Shown: piece after piece, positions 24,510-34,458 of the stretch
Numbering within the stretch: the stretch's first letter is position 1
Layout: each line of letters opens with the position of its first letter
From: Dryocola clanedunensis_A
Lineage (GTDB): Bacteria; Pseudomonadota; Gammaproteobacteria; Enterobacterales; Enterobacteriaceae
Assembly: GCA_038405435.1 (NCBI GenBank)
Contig: JBBYHZ010000002.1
Reading direction: 5' to 3' (one strand)
Length of the DNA: 64,000 nt
The notes under the pieces: generated by a model
Told to the model about the DNA's origin: nothing
Seen by the model: only the letters and a program-made list of their open reading frames with translations
Database searches by the model: none
Made by a program: the position numbers and the translations under genes

Positions 24510-26192
24510 ATGACTCAAATTATGTATTTGTTAACGGCTATCTACGGTGAGGAAGCTAATAATGCTTTCACTGACGCCTTTATTTCCCGCATAGAAAAAG
24601 CGAAAAGCCTGAATTTTCAGAGAAGGAAAAAGGGGTGGGATGAAAATGATGTAGTTCTGATTACCTACGCCGACCAGTTTCATCGTGGCGATGAGAAAAC
24701 TCTGGGCGTTCTGCGCGATTTTTATAATCGGCACCTGCACGAGCAGTTTTCACACATCCACCTTTTACCTTTTTACCCCTGGTCTTCCGACGATGGTTTT
24801 TCGGTAATAGATTATCATGCTGTAGAGTCCGCTGCCGGAGACTGGCAGGAAATAAAACGCCTCAATCAGTCAGCAAAATTAATGTTTGATTTTGTCTGCA
24901 ATCATATTTCGGCGAAAAGCAAATGGTTCAGGGGTTATTTAGAGAATAAACCTGAATATCAGAATTTCTTTATCTCCGTGGACCCGTCAACTGACTTATC
25001 GGCCGTGACCCGCCCGCGCGCGCTGCCGCTTCTTTCGCCTTTTACCCTGGCGGATGGCACGCAGCAGCATATCTGGACTACCTTCAGCGACGATCAGGTC
25101 GACCTTAATTTTGCCAACCCGCAGGTGCTGCTGGCGATGGTTGACGTGCTGATCCATTACCTGCAGGAAGGGGCAGACTACGTGCGTCTGGACGCCGTGG
25201 GCTATATGTGGAAAACCATAGGTACGAACTGCATTCACCTCGAGAAAACCCATCTGCTGGTGAAGCTGTTCCGCGCGGTAGCTGATGAGATCGCGCCGGG
25301 CACCGTGCTGATTACCGAAACCAACGTGCCGCACAAAGATAATATCTCCTATCTCGGGAACGGCTATGACGAAGCCCAGATGGTGTATCAGTTTCCGCTG
25401 CCGCCGCTGGTGCTGCACGCTATCCATACCGGTTCAGCGAAGGTGCTGAGCACCTGGGCTGCTTCACTGAGCGCTGACACCAGGGGCAATACCACCTGGT
25501 TTAACTTCCTGGCATCCCACGACGGCATCGGGCTGAACCCGCTGCGCGGCATTCTGCCGGAAGATGAAATTCTGGCGCTGGTTGCCGACCTCCAGCAGGA
25601 AGGGGCGCTGGTGAACTGGAAAAATAATCCTGATGGAACTCGTAGCCCATACGAAATAAACGTCACCTATATGGACGCGTTAAACCGCCGCAATAACAAT
25701 GATGAAGAGCGCCTTGCCAGATTTATTCTTGCCCACGCTATTTTACTCGTATTCCCCGGCGTGCCTGCGATATATATCCAGAGCGTTCTGGGATCGCGTA
25801 ACGATTATGCTGGCGTAGAGGTATTGGGATATAACCGGGCAATTAACCGCCAGAAATACGATCTGCCTGATATTGAAGAGCAGCTGCAGGATGAAAATTC
25901 TCTGCGGCATAAGGTCTGTCAGAAATTATTGCAGCTGATTTCCGTCAGGAAAAACCAGGCGGCCTTCCATCCCGACAGCCATTTCACAGCCCAGAGTCAT
26001 GCTGACAATATTCTGATTGTTCAACGAGGGGCGAAAGACGGCAGCAGCATCCTTGCCCTGTTTAATCTTAGTAATAAAGCCCAGCCATATCCTCTGGCAG
26101 ATAAAAATTATCGCGATCTGCTAACGGGTGAAGTAATTAACGGTAGCCAGAATTACGAAATGCAGCCTTATCAGGTGTTATGGCTTAGTTAA
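24510..26192 (+). CDS. ycjM: Glucosylglycerate phosphorylase YcjM (GH13_18)
   Basis: 560 residues, aligned with E. coli YcjM (559 aa), characterised as a 2-O-alpha-glucosylglycerate phosphorylase related to sucrose phosphorylase. It splits the glucoside with phosphate to alpha-glucose 1-phosphate. GH13 features: nucleophile Asp228 in YVRLDAVGYMW, acid/base Glu270 in LITETNVPHKDN, and transition-state Asp338 in LASHDGIGL. Cytoplasmic. First gene of the ycjMNOPQRSTUV operon; a 14-bp operator candidate overlaps its leader. Base composition is more AT-rich at both ends than in the middle. Confidence 0.92.
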   Translation: MTQIMYLLTAIYGEEANNAFTDAFISRIEKAKSLNFQRRKKGWDENDVVLITYADQFHRGDEKTLGVLRDFYNRHLHEQFSHIHLLPFYPWSSDDGFSVIDYHAVESAAGDWQEIKRLNQSAKLMFDFVCNHISAKSKWFRGYLENKPEYQNFFISVDPSTDLSAVTRPRALPLLSPFTLADGTQQHIWTTFSDDQVDLNFANPQVLLAMVDVLIHYLQEGADYVRLDAVGYMWKTIGTNCIHLEKTHLLVKLFRAVADEIAPGTVLITETNVPHKDNISYLGNGYDEAQMVYQFPLPPLVLHAIHTGSAKVLSTWAASLSADTRGNTTWFNFLASHDGIGLNPLRGILPEDEILALVADLQQEGALVNWKNNPDGTRSPYEINVTYMDALNRRNNNDEERLARFILAHAILLVFPGVPAIYIQSVLGSRNDYAGVEVLGYNRAINRQKYDLPDIEEQLQDENSLRHKVCQKLLQLISVRKNQAAFHPDSHFTAQSHADNILIVQRGAKDGSSILALFNLSNKAQPYPLADKNYRDLLTGEVINGSQNYEMQPYQVLWLS

Positions 26193-26208
26193 CTATAAGG
26201 AAATAACG

Positions 26209-27501
26209 ATGAAAACATCCACAACGGTGCTGTTATCAGCACTGGTAGCCGCTGCTTTGCTCTCGGGTTGTAAACAGGACGACGAACAGCAGGTCACCAT
26301 TGAATTTATGCACTCTTCGGTCGAGCAGGAGCGCCAGGCGGTTATCAGCAAACTGATTGAGCGCTTCGGTAAAGAAAACCCGCATATCGTCATCAAGCAG
26401 GTTCCGGTTGAGGAAGATGCTTACAACACCAAGGTGATTACCCTGGCCCGCTCGGGTTCACTGCCCGAGGTGATTGAAGTCAGCCATGACTACGCCAAAG
26501 TGATGGACAAAGAACAGCTCATAGACCGCGATGCGGTGAAATCCGTGGTTGCTGGAATGGGGGAGGACAGCTTTTACGATGGCGTACTGCGCGTAGTCCG
26601 AACCGAAGATGCCACCGCGTTTACAGGTGTGCCCATCAGCGCATGGCTGGGCGGCATCTGGTATCGCAAATCAACGCTGGCAAAGGCCGGAATAAGCGAG
26701 CCGAAAAACTGGACTGAACTGCTTGATGCCGCCCGCGCGCTGACCGATACCAAAGCTAAAAAATACGGGATTGCGCTGCCTACCGCCGAAAGCGTAATGA
26801 CCGAGCAGACGTTCTCTCAGTTTGCGCTTTCCAACGGCGCTAACGTCTTCGACGCCGCGCAGAACGTGACCGTAAACTCTCCGGAAATGCTGGCTTCCCT
26901 TAATTATTACCGTGAGCTTTCACAGTACACGATGCCGGGCTCCAACGACGTCATGGAAATCAAAGACGCCTTCATGAACGGCACCGCGCCGATGGCCGTC
27001 TATTCGACCTACATCCTGCCCGCTTTCTATAAAGATGGCACTCCGCAGGATCTGGGGTTTGTCGTGCCGACGGAAAAATCCCCGGCGGTTTACGGCATGG
27101 TGACCTCGCTCACCATCACCGCCGGCCAGAGTAAAGAAGAGACCGAAGCCGCGAAAAAATTCGTCGCCTTCCTTGAGCAGGCGCAGAACTCGGCCGACTG
27201 GGTTCTGATGTCGCCGGGTGCCGCTCTGCCGGTCACCAAAGCCGTGGTCCAGACCGCGAGCTACCGGGATAATCCGGTGATCAAAGCCTTTGGCACGCTG
27301 CCCGCTGAACTGATTGCGCAGTTCCCGAACGTGCAGGTGTTTGGCTCGGTAGGGGAGAAAAACTTCACCCGCATGGGCGATATCACCGGCTCGGCGATCC
27401 TCAGCGAAATGGTCAACCAGGTCACCGTTGGCAAACAGCCTGCCGGTCCGGCGCTGGACAAAAGCCAGCAGCGCATCGTTGAGCTGATGAAACAACACTG
27501 A
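26209..27501 (+). CDS. ycjN: Sugar ABC transporter binding lipoprotein YcjN
   Basis: 430 residues, the size of E. coli YcjN. Lipoprotein signal with lipobox LLSGC (acylated Cys21). The mature part is a family 1 solute-binding protein (EFMHSSVEQERQAVISKLIE, later EVSHDYAKVMDKE). It captures the glucoside or disaccharide for YcjOP-YcjV at the outer face of the inner membrane. It begins 16 bases after the ycjM stop. Confidence 0.93.
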   Translation: MKTSTTVLLSALVAAALLSGCKQDDEQQVTIEFMHSSVEQERQAVISKLIERFGKENPHIVIKQVPVEEDAYNTKVITLARSGSLPEVIEVSHDYAKVMDKEQLIDRDAVKSVVAGMGEDSFYDGVLRVVRTEDATAFTGVPISAWLGGIWYRKSTLAKAGISEPKNWTELLDAARALTDTKAKKYGIALPTAESVMTEQTFSQFALSNGANVFDAAQNVTVNSPEMLASLNYYRELSQYTMPGSNDVMEIKDAFMNGTAPMAVYSTYILPAFYKDGTPQDLGFVVPTEKSPAVYGMVTSLTITAGQSKEETEAAKKFVAFLEQAQNSADWVLMSPGAALPVTKAVVQTASYRDNPVIKAFGTLPAELIAQFPNVQVFGSVGEKNFTRMGDITGSAILSEMVNQVTVGKQPAGPALDKSQQRIVELMKQH

Positions 27502-27518
27502 CACCAGGATATCTCATT

Positions 27519-28391
27519 ATGAAAAAGTGGTTATCTGGCCGCTCCGATATGCCGTTCGCCATGATGCTGCTCGCTCCCAGCCTGCTGCTGCTGGGAGGGC
27601 TTGTCGCCTGGCCGATGCTGTCGAATATCGAAATCAGTTTTCTGCGCCTGCCGCTGAATCCGAACCTGGGCGCGCGGTTTATCGGCCTGGAAAACTATAT
27701 CAACATTCTTACCGATGCGGCTTTCTGGTATTCGCTGTGGACGACGTTCTGGTACACCGCTTTGGTGGTGCTGGGCAGCACGGGGCTAGGGCTGGGCGTG
27801 GCGCTATTTTTCAACCGTGAGTTCCGGCTGCGCAAGACGGCCCGTTCGCTGGTGATCCTTTCCTACGTTACGCCGTCGATCTCGCTGGTATTTGCCTGGA
27901 AATATATGTTCAACAGCGGCTACGGCATCGTGAATTACCTCGGCGTCGATAAGCTGCACCTGTTCAATGAAGCGCCGCTGTGGTTTGACAACCCCGGCAG
28001 CAGCTTCTTCCTGGTGGTGCTGTTCGCCATCTGGCGCTATTTCCCCTACGCCTTCATTTCGTTTCTGGCGATTTTGCAGACCATCGACAAATCCCTGTAC
28101 GAGGCGGCGGAAATGGACGGTGCCAACGCCTGGCAGCGGTTCAAAATCGTCACGCTGCCCGCCATTATGCCGGTGCTGGCAACGGTGGTGACGCTGCGCA
28201 CCATCTGGATGTTCTACATGTTTGCCGACGTCTGGCTGCTGACCACCAAAGTGAACATCCTCGGCGTTTATCTCTACAAAACGGCCTTTGCTTTTAACGA
28301 TTTAGGGAAGGCCGCGGCGATCTCCGTGGTGCTGTTTGTCATCATCTTCGCCGTGATCCTGCTCACCAGAAAACGGGTAAACCTCAAATGA
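27519..28391 (+). CDS. ycjO: Sugar ABC transporter permease YcjO
   Basis: 290 residues with six membrane segments, MalF/UgpA type. The coupling loop EAAEMDGANAWQRFKIVTLP marks the contact with the ATPase, expected to be YcjV. It overlaps ycjP by 4 bases (ATGA). Confidence 0.94.
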   Translation: MKKWLSGRSDMPFAMMLLAPSLLLLGGLVAWPMLSNIEISFLRLPLNPNLGARFIGLENYINILTDAAFWYSLWTTFWYTALVVLGSTGLGLGVALFFNREFRLRKTARSLVILSYVTPSISLVFAWKYMFNSGYGIVNYLGVDKLHLFNEAPLWFDNPGSSFFLVVLFAIWRYFPYAFISFLAILQTIDKSLYEAAEMDGANAWQRFKIVTLPAIMPVLATVVTLRTIWMFYMFADVWLLTTKVNILGVYLYKTAFAFNDLGKAAAISVVLFVIIFAVILLTRKRVNLK

Positions 28392-29233
28392 CCGCAACTA
28401 ACCGCAAACTGCTCGGGCGCGTGGGCTTTTATCTGGGGCTGGCGCTGTTTCTTATCGTCACGCTGTTCCCGTTCTTTGTCATGCTGATGACCTCTTTCAA
28501 AAGCCCGAAGGAGGCGATCTCGCTGCACCCGACCATTTTTCCCCAGCACTGGACGCTGCAGCACTATATCGACATTTTTAACCCGACCATTTTCCCGTTT
28601 TTGACCTATTTCAAAAACAGCCTGGTGGTGTCGCTTACCTCTTCGGCGATAGCGGTGCTGATCGGCATTCTCGGAGCCTATGCGCTCTCTAAGCTGCGCT
28701 TTAAGGGGCGGATGACCATCAACGCCAGCTTCTACGCGGTGTATATGTTTTCCGGGATCCTGCTGGTGGTGCCGCTGTTCAAAATCATCACCGCGCTCGG
28801 CATCTACGACACCGAAATGGCGCTGATTATCACCATGGTGACCCAGACGCTGCCCACCGCCGTCTTCATGCTGAAAAGCTATTTCGACACCATCCCGGAC
28901 GAAATTGAAGAGGCGGCCATGATGGACGGGCTGAACCGGCTGCAAATCATCTTCTATATCACCGTGCCGCTGGCGATTTCCGGCCTGGTATCGGTGTTCG
29001 TTTACTGTTTCATGGTGGCCTGGAACGACTATCTGTTTGCGTCCATTTTCCTCTCCAGCTCGGCGTACTTCACGCTGCCGGTGGGTTTGAGCACGCTGTT
29101 CAGCACGCCGGATTACGTCTGGGGAAGAATGATGGCCGCCTCGCTGGTCACGGCGCTGCCGGTGGTGGTGATGTATGCGCTTTCGGAACGCTTTATTAAG
29201 AGCGGATTAACCGCGGGCGGCGTTAAAGGTTAA
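28388..29233 (+). CDS. ycjP: Sugar ABC transporter permease YcjP
   Basis: 281 residues, MalG/UgpE type, six membrane segments, with the coupling loop EEAAMMDGLNRLQIIFYITV. It forms the membrane pore with YcjO. The start codon overlaps the ycjO stop, which implies coupled translation. Confidence 0.94.
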   Translation: MTATNRKLLGRVGFYLGLALFLIVTLFPFFVMLMTSFKSPKEAISLHPTIFPQHWTLQHYIDIFNPTIFPFLTYFKNSLVVSLTSSAIAVLIGILGAYALSKLRFKGRMTINASFYAVYMFSGILLVVPLFKIITALGIYDTEMALIITMVTQTLPTAVFMLKSYFDTIPDEIEEAAMMDGLNRLQIIFYITVPLAISGLVSVFVYCFMVAWNDYLFASIFLSSSAYFTLPVGLSTLFSTPDYVWGRMMAASLVTALPVVVMYALSERFIKSGLTAGGVKG

Positions 29234-29282
29234 GGCAGTGGTTGGGTGGCAACACCCGTCTGAAAATTCAACGGAGTAAGAA

Positions 29283-30332
29283 ATGAAAAAGTTAGTAGCA
29301 AGCGCGCCGCGCGTAGCGGCCCTGGTCGAGTATGAAGATCGTCCGGTAGCGGCGCACGAAGTAAAAATTAAGGTTGCCTTTGGCGCGCCAAAACACGGTA
29401 CGGAAGTGGTGGATTTCCGGGCGGCCAGCCCGTTTATCGACGAAGAGTTCTCCAGCGAGTGGAACCTGTTCGTGCCGCGCGCTGAAGGTGCCGCTCGCGG
29501 CATTGAGTTTGGCAAATTCCAGCTCGGCAATATGGTGGTGGGCGAAGTTATCGAACGGGGCAGCGAAGTAGAGGAGTATCAGATCGGTGACCAGGTCTGT
29601 ACCTATGGCCCGCTTCAGGAAACCGTGATTGCCAACGGCGTCAGTAACTACAAGCTGCGCAAAATGCCCGCCGGTGCGAGCTGGAAAAATGCTGTCTGCT
29701 ATGACCCGGCGCAGTTTGCCATGAGCGGCGTTCGCGACGGCAACGTGCGCGTAGGGGATTTTGTGGTGATAGTCGGGCTTGGCGCAATCGGCCAGATTGC
29801 CGTCCAGCTGGCGAAAAAAGCCGGGGCGGCCATCGTCATTGGCGTCGATCCCATCGCCCACCGCTGCGAAATCGCTAAACGCCACGGCGCGGACTTCTGC
29901 CTGAACCCAATTGGCACCGACGTCGGGCTGGAAATCAAAAAGCTGACCGACAGGCTTGGCGCCGATGTAATCATCGAAACCAGCGGCAACAGCGACGCGC
30001 TGCAGTCCGCGCTGCGCGGCATCGCCTACGGCGGCACCATCTCGTATGTCGCCTTCGCGAAACCTTTCCACGATTTCAATCTTGGCCGCGAGGCCCATTT
30101 CAACAACGCGAAAATTGTCTTTTCACGCGGCAGCAGCGAGCCGAACCCTGAATACCCGCGCTGGGACCGTAAGCGCATCGAGCAGACCTGCTGGCAGCTG
30201 CTGATGAACGGTTACCTCAACTGCGAAGATCTCATCGACCCGGTGGTCAGCTTCCATGACAGCGCCGAAAGCTACATGAAGTACGTCGACCAGCACCCTG
30301 ATTTGAGCATCAAAATGGGCGTCACCTTTTAA
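29283..30332 (+). CDS. ycjQ: D-guloside 4-dehydrogenase YcjQ (zinc-type MDR family)
   Basis: 349 residues (E. coli 350). Medium-chain dehydrogenase with a GroES-like N-terminal half and a Rossmann half with VVIVGLGAIGQIAVQLAKKA (about 161-180). E. coli YcjQ was shown to oxidise D-gulosides at C4; with YcjR and YcjS it interconverts gulosides and glucosides. The reaction is carried over from E. coli by homology. It follows ycjP by 49 bases with a GGAG site. Confidence 0.9.
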   Translation: MKKLVASAPRVAALVEYEDRPVAAHEVKIKVAFGAPKHGTEVVDFRAASPFIDEEFSSEWNLFVPRAEGAARGIEFGKFQLGNMVVGEVIERGSEVEEYQIGDQVCTYGPLQETVIANGVSNYKLRKMPAGASWKNAVCYDPAQFAMSGVRDGNVRVGDFVVIVGLGAIGQIAVQLAKKAGAAIVIGVDPIAHRCEIAKRHGADFCLNPIGTDVGLEIKKLTDRLGADVIIETSGNSDALQSALRGIAYGGTISYVAFAKPFHDFNLGREAHFNNAKIVFSRGSSEPNPEYPRWDRKRIEQTCWQLLMNGYLNCEDLIDPVVSFHDSAESYMKYVDQHPDLSIKMGVTF

Positions 30333-30350
30333 CCTGAACGGAATTCAATC

Positions 30351-31139
30351 ATGAAAATTGGTACTCAGAACCAGGCATTTTTCCCGACGGATATTTTAGA
30401 AAAATTTAAATACGTCAAAGAGATGGGCTTCGATGGCTTTGAAATTGACGGCGGGCTACTCGTCGACAACTTGCCCGCAGTAAAGGCGGCGATTGCCGAA
30501 ACCGGCCTGCCGGTGACCACGGCCTGCGGCGGCTATGACGGCTGGATCGGCGACTTTATCGAAGAGCGCCGCCTGAACGGTTTACGGCAAATAGCCCGCA
30601 TCCTGGAAGCGCTGGCGGAGGTTGGCGGCAGGGGAATTGTGGTGCCAGCCGCCTGGGGGATGTTCACCTATCGCCTGCCGCCTATGACGTCGCCCCGCAG
30701 CCAGGCCGGAGACCGCAAGGCGGTCGGCGACTCCCTGCGTTTCCTTGATGAAGCTGCGGCCCGCACCGGCACAAAGGTCTATCTGGAGCCGCTTAACCGT
30801 TATCAGGACCATATGATTAACACCCTGGCCGACGCGCGTGCGTATATCGAAGAAAACCAGCTTAAGCACACGCAGATCATCGGTGATTTCTATCACATGA
30901 ACATCGAAGAAGACGATATCAGCCGGGCGTTCCACGATAACCGCGACCTGCTCGGCCACGTGCATATCGCCGACAATCATCGCTACCAGCCCGGCAGCGG
31001 CAGCATCGATTTTAAAAAGCATTTTGAGCAGCTGCGCGCCGACGGCTACAGCGGCTACATCGTTTACGAAGGGCGTATCCGCGCTGAAGATCCCGCCGCC
31101 GCATACCGCCAGTCGCTGCAGTTTTTACGTACCTGCTGA
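30351..31139 (+). CDS. ycjR: 3-keto-D-guloside 4-epimerase YcjR
   Basis: 262 residues, the same length as E. coli YcjR. TIM-barrel sugar isomerase/epimerase of the AP-endonuclease-2 type; likely metal ligands lie in KVYLEPLN, IIGDFYHMN, GHVHIADNH and YIVYEGR. It epimerises the keto sugar between the YcjQ and YcjS steps. The ATG is 18 bases after ycjQ. Confidence 0.9.
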   Translation: MKIGTQNQAFFPTDILEKFKYVKEMGFDGFEIDGGLLVDNLPAVKAAIAETGLPVTTACGGYDGWIGDFIEERRLNGLRQIARILEALAEVGGRGIVVPAAWGMFTYRLPPMTSPRSQAGDRKAVGDSLRFLDEAAARTGTKVYLEPLNRYQDHMINTLADARAYIEENQLKHTQIIGDFYHMNIEEDDISRAFHDNRDLLGHVHIADNHRYQPGSGSIDFKKHFEQLRADGYSGYIVYEGRIRAEDPAAAYRQSLQFLRTC

Positions 31140-31153
31140 GGGGCGAGGACGAA

Positions 31154-32194
31154 ATGAACCGAAAACTCAGGGTGGCGATAATCGGTGGCGGCCAGGTGGC
31201 TGAAACCGTCCACGCGTCGTATTACCTGACCAGAGAGGATTTGGATCTGGTGGCCGTCGTTGACAGCCATATCGATCGGGCGAAAGCGTTCGCGGAACGC
31301 CACGGCATTCCCCACGCTTTCAGCGACGCCGCTGAAATGTATCTGCAGTGCCAGCCGGACATCGTCAGCGTCTGTACGCCAAACCGTTTCCACCATCAGC
31401 ACGTGCTGGAGGCGCTGGGTAACGGCTGCCACGTGATGTGCGAAAAACCCCCGGCCATGACGCCGGAGCAGGCGGCGGAAATGCGCGACGCGGCCCGCAG
31501 CGCCGGTAAGGTGCTGGCCTACGATTTCCACCATCGTTTTGCCAGCGACACCCAGCTTCTGCGCGATGAAATGGTTGCCGGTACGCTGGGCGAGGTGTAC
31601 GTCACGACGGCAAAGGCCCTGCGCCGGTGCGGCGTGCCGGGCTGGGGCGTGTTTACCAATAAGGAGCTGCAGGGAGGCGGGCCGCTGATTGATATCGGCA
31701 TTCACATGCTGGATGCCGCCATGTACGTGCTCGGCTTTCCGGCGGTACGCCGGGTTAGCGCCAATGCGTTTCAGAAGATTGGCACCCATAAGCATTGTGG
31801 CCAGTTCGGCGAGTGGGACCCGGCGGTCTTTACCGTTGAGGATGCCGTTTTTGCCACTATCGAATTCCACAACGGTGGCATTCTGCGGCTGGAAACGTCC
31901 TTTGCGCTCAATATTGCGGCCCAGTCGGTGTTCAACGTGGAGTTCTGCGGTGACAAAGCCGGAGCAACGCTTTTTCCCGCCCACATCTATACGGATGAGG
32001 CAGGGGAGCTGGTGACGTTGTCACAAAGAGAGGTGGCGGACGACAACCGCCACTTTAAAAGCATGCATGCTTTTGTCGAGCACGTGCGCGGGGCTCCGGT
32101 CAGCATCGCTGACGCGGAGCAGGGTTTCTTAATTCAGCAACTTGTCGCGGCAATCTATCTTGCGGCAGAACATGGGACGAGCATTGACTTATGA
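31154..32194 (+). CDS. ycjS: D-glucoside 3-dehydrogenase YcjS (Gfo/Idh/MocA family)
   Basis: 346 residues (E. coli 351). N-terminal Rossmann fold VAIIGGGQVAETVHASYYL, the EKPPAMT motif of the family around residue 97, and a C-terminal alpha/beta substrate domain with the DIGIHMLD segment. In E. coli it oxidises or reduces glucosides at C3 with NAD(H). It overlaps ycjT by 4 bases. Confidence 0.9.
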   Translation: MNRKLRVAIIGGGQVAETVHASYYLTREDLDLVAVVDSHIDRAKAFAERHGIPHAFSDAAEMYLQCQPDIVSVCTPNRFHHQHVLEALGNGCHVMCEKPPAMTPEQAAEMRDAARSAGKVLAYDFHHRFASDTQLLRDEMVAGTLGEVYVTTAKALRRCGVPGWGVFTNKELQGGGPLIDIGIHMLDAAMYVLGFPAVRRVSANAFQKIGTHKHCGQFGEWDPAVFTVEDAVFATIEFHNGGILRLETSFALNIAAQSVFNVEFCGDKAGATLFPAHIYTDEAGELVTLSQREVADDNRHFKSMHAFVEHVRGAPVSIADAEQGFLIQQLVAAIYLAAEHGTSIDL

Positions 32195-34458
32195 GCAACC
32201 TGACGCTGCTTAGCGAGCCGTATTTTTGCCCTCATCGTCTGAACAAATACGCCACGCTGATGGCCGCCGGCAACGGCTACCTGGGGCTACGGGCCTGCCA
32301 CGAAGAGGCCTACACCGACCAGACTCGCGGCATGTATCTGGCCGGGTTTTACCATCGGGCTTCAGCTACGGAAACCACCGAGCTGGTTAACCTGCCGGAC
32401 GTGCTGCAAATGCGCATCGAGCTGGACGGGCAGATCTTCACTTTGCTTTCCGGCACCGTAGTTAACTACCGGCGCGAGCTGAATTTCGCCAACGGTGAGC
32501 TGACGCGCCGCCTGGAGTGGCTTGCCCCCAACGGCAGACGCTACCGCATCGTCTGCCAGCGTTTCCTCTCGGCAAAACGCCTGTCGCTGGTCTGTTCACG
32601 TATTGCTATTACGCCGCTGGACGACGCAGCCTGCGTGACCATCAGCACCGGCATTGACGCCACCCAGACCAATAGCGGCCGTCAGCATCTGAATGAAACC
32701 AGCGTTCGGGTGTTCGAACAGCGCTACTTACAGGGGGTCTATACCACGCTCGACGGCAGTAAAGAGCTGACCATCAGCAGCTATTGCGAAGTTGCTCCGC
32801 AAACTGAGAGCAGCTTTTATGCGAAGAACCGCCGTCTGACGCAGCACTGTCAGGGCCGGGTGGCGAAGGGCGAGGCGTTTGAGCTGGTCAAAACCAGCTG
32901 GATTGCCTGCTCGTCAGACGAGCATTATCGGCCGGACGCGGCCCTGGCTGAGCTTGTCGCCTGCGTTGCGCCCGGCTATGAGCAGCTGCTGAGCGAGTCG
33001 GCACTAAGCTGGCAGAGCTACTGGCAAAGCAGCCGCGTGGTGGTTAACAGCCGCGACGATGGGGATCAGCGGGCGCTGGATTTCGCGCTTTATCATCTCT
33101 TTGCCATGACGCCTGGCCACAGCGAACGTTGCAGCATCGCCGCAAAAGGGCTGACCGGCGAAGGGTACAAAGGCCACATCTTCTGGGATACGGAAGTCTT
33201 TTTGCTGCCGTTTAACCTGCTTACCAGGCCAGCCGCTGCCCGCCAGCTGCTGAGCTACCGCTGGCATAACCTGGCTGGCGCAAGGGCGAAGGCGCTTGAA
33301 AACGGCTATCAGGGCGCGCTGTTCCCCTGGGAAAGCGCCTGGAGCGGCGAAGAAGAGACGCCGGAATTTGCGGCAATTAACATCCGTACCGGCCTGCGTC
33401 AGAAAGTGGCCTCCGCGCTGGCAGAACACCATCTGGTTGCGGATATCGCCTGGGCGGTAGACGTGTTCTTCCAGGCTACGGGAGACAAAGCGTTCATGCA
33501 TGAGCGGGGCGTCACGCTGCTCAAGGAAACCGCCAGATTCTGGATCGGCAGGGCCGTGGAGGTGAACGGTCGGCTGGAAATTCACGATGTGATTGGCCCG
33601 GACGAGTACACCGAGCACGTAAACAATAACGCCTATACGAACTATATGGCGTACCACAACGTGGCGCTGGCGGTGGCGTATGTGCAGCGGCTGGCTAACG
33701 ACGACGGCGAGTTTATTAGCCAGGCAAAGGATTTTCTCAGCCGCCTCTGGCTGCCGCAGGCCAACGAAGCGCAGCTTATCGGGCAGGACGACAGCTTCTT
33801 CAGCAAGCCGACCATCGATCTCAGCAAATATAAAGCGCAGCAGGGCAGCCAGGCGATCCTGCTGGACTACTCCCGTGCCGAGGTGAACGAGATGCAGATC
33901 CTCAAGCAGGCGGACGTGGTGATGCTGATGTATATGCTGCCGTGGCTTTTCACCCCCGAACAGCTTGAGGCTAATCTGGACTACTACGAGCCGCGAACGA
34001 TTCATGACTCCTCGCTCAGCAAGGCGATTCACGGCGTGGTTGCCGCGCGCTGCGGGCGCACTGCGCAGGCTTATCGGTTCTGGCAGCAGGCGTGCCTGAT
34101 CGATCTTGGTGATGAGCCGCATAGCTGTGATGACGGTATTCATGCCGCGGCGACGGGGGCCATCTGGCTTGGAGCCGTGCAGGGATTTGCCGGGTTAACC
34201 ATCGGCCAGGGCGAGCTGTGTTTACATCCACGCCTTCCTGAAAACTGGCAGTCCATCAGCCTGCCGTTTATCTGGCAGGGCACGTCCGTACTCCTCACGC
34301 TGACTCATGAAACGATCGCGGTTTCGGTGGCCTCGGGCGTTCTGGCTATGCGCATCGGGGAACAACAGGTTGCCGTCAGAGGAAGCGAAACGTTTTTAAT
34401 AAGCGACTTTTTCACGCCCGTTAATGGGAGCGGTACCATGCAGGAGGTGCAGCCATGA
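32191..34458 (+). CDS. ycjT: Kojibiose phosphorylase YcjT (GH65)
   Basis: 755 residues, exactly the length of E. coli YcjT, shown to be a kojibiose phosphorylase giving beta-glucose 1-phosphate and glucose. The (alpha/alpha)6-barrel carries the GH65 acid Glu in HDVIGPDEYTEHVNNNAYTN; KGLTGEGYKGHIFWDTEVF is the other hallmark. Its 3' end contains the second copy of the 14-bp operator candidate and overlaps ycjU by 4 bases. Confidence 0.94.
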   Translation: MSNLTLLSEPYFCPHRLNKYATLMAAGNGYLGLRACHEEAYTDQTRGMYLAGFYHRASATETTELVNLPDVLQMRIELDGQIFTLLSGTVVNYRRELNFANGELTRRLEWLAPNGRRYRIVCQRFLSAKRLSLVCSRIAITPLDDAACVTISTGIDATQTNSGRQHLNETSVRVFEQRYLQGVYTTLDGSKELTISSYCEVAPQTESSFYAKNRRLTQHCQGRVAKGEAFELVKTSWIACSSDEHYRPDAALAELVACVAPGYEQLLSESALSWQSYWQSSRVVVNSRDDGDQRALDFALYHLFAMTPGHSERCSIAAKGLTGEGYKGHIFWDTEVFLLPFNLLTRPAAARQLLSYRWHNLAGARAKALENGYQGALFPWESAWSGEEETPEFAAINIRTGLRQKVASALAEHHLVADIAWAVDVFFQATGDKAFMHERGVTLLKETARFWIGRAVEVNGRLEIHDVIGPDEYTEHVNNNAYTNYMAYHNVALAVAYVQRLANDDGEFISQAKDFLSRLWLPQANEAQLIGQDDSFFSKPTIDLSKYKAQQGSQAILLDYSRAEVNEMQILKQADVVMLMYMLPWLFTPEQLEANLDYYEPRTIHDSSLSKAIHGVVAARCGRTAQAYRFWQQACLIDLGDEPHSCDDGIHAAATGAIWLGAVQGFAGLTIGQGELCLHPRLPENWQSISLPFIWQGTSVLLTLTHETIAVSVASGVLAMRIGEQQVAVRGSETFLISDFFTPVNGSGTMQEVQP
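34425..34438. promoter_or_regulatory. Second copy of the candidate YcjW operator, inside ycjT
   Basis: TGGGAGCGGTACCA is the exact reverse complement of the 14-mer at 24483-24496. It sits in the last codons of ycjT, about 20 bases before the ycjU ATG, where it could roadblock the operon or control an internal promoter. Role is inference. Confidence 0.5.

Noticed and set aside
33004..34143. Open frame of 379 codons opposite ycjT
   Set aside because: Antisense shadow of the full-length, well-conserved ycjT, without family resemblance.
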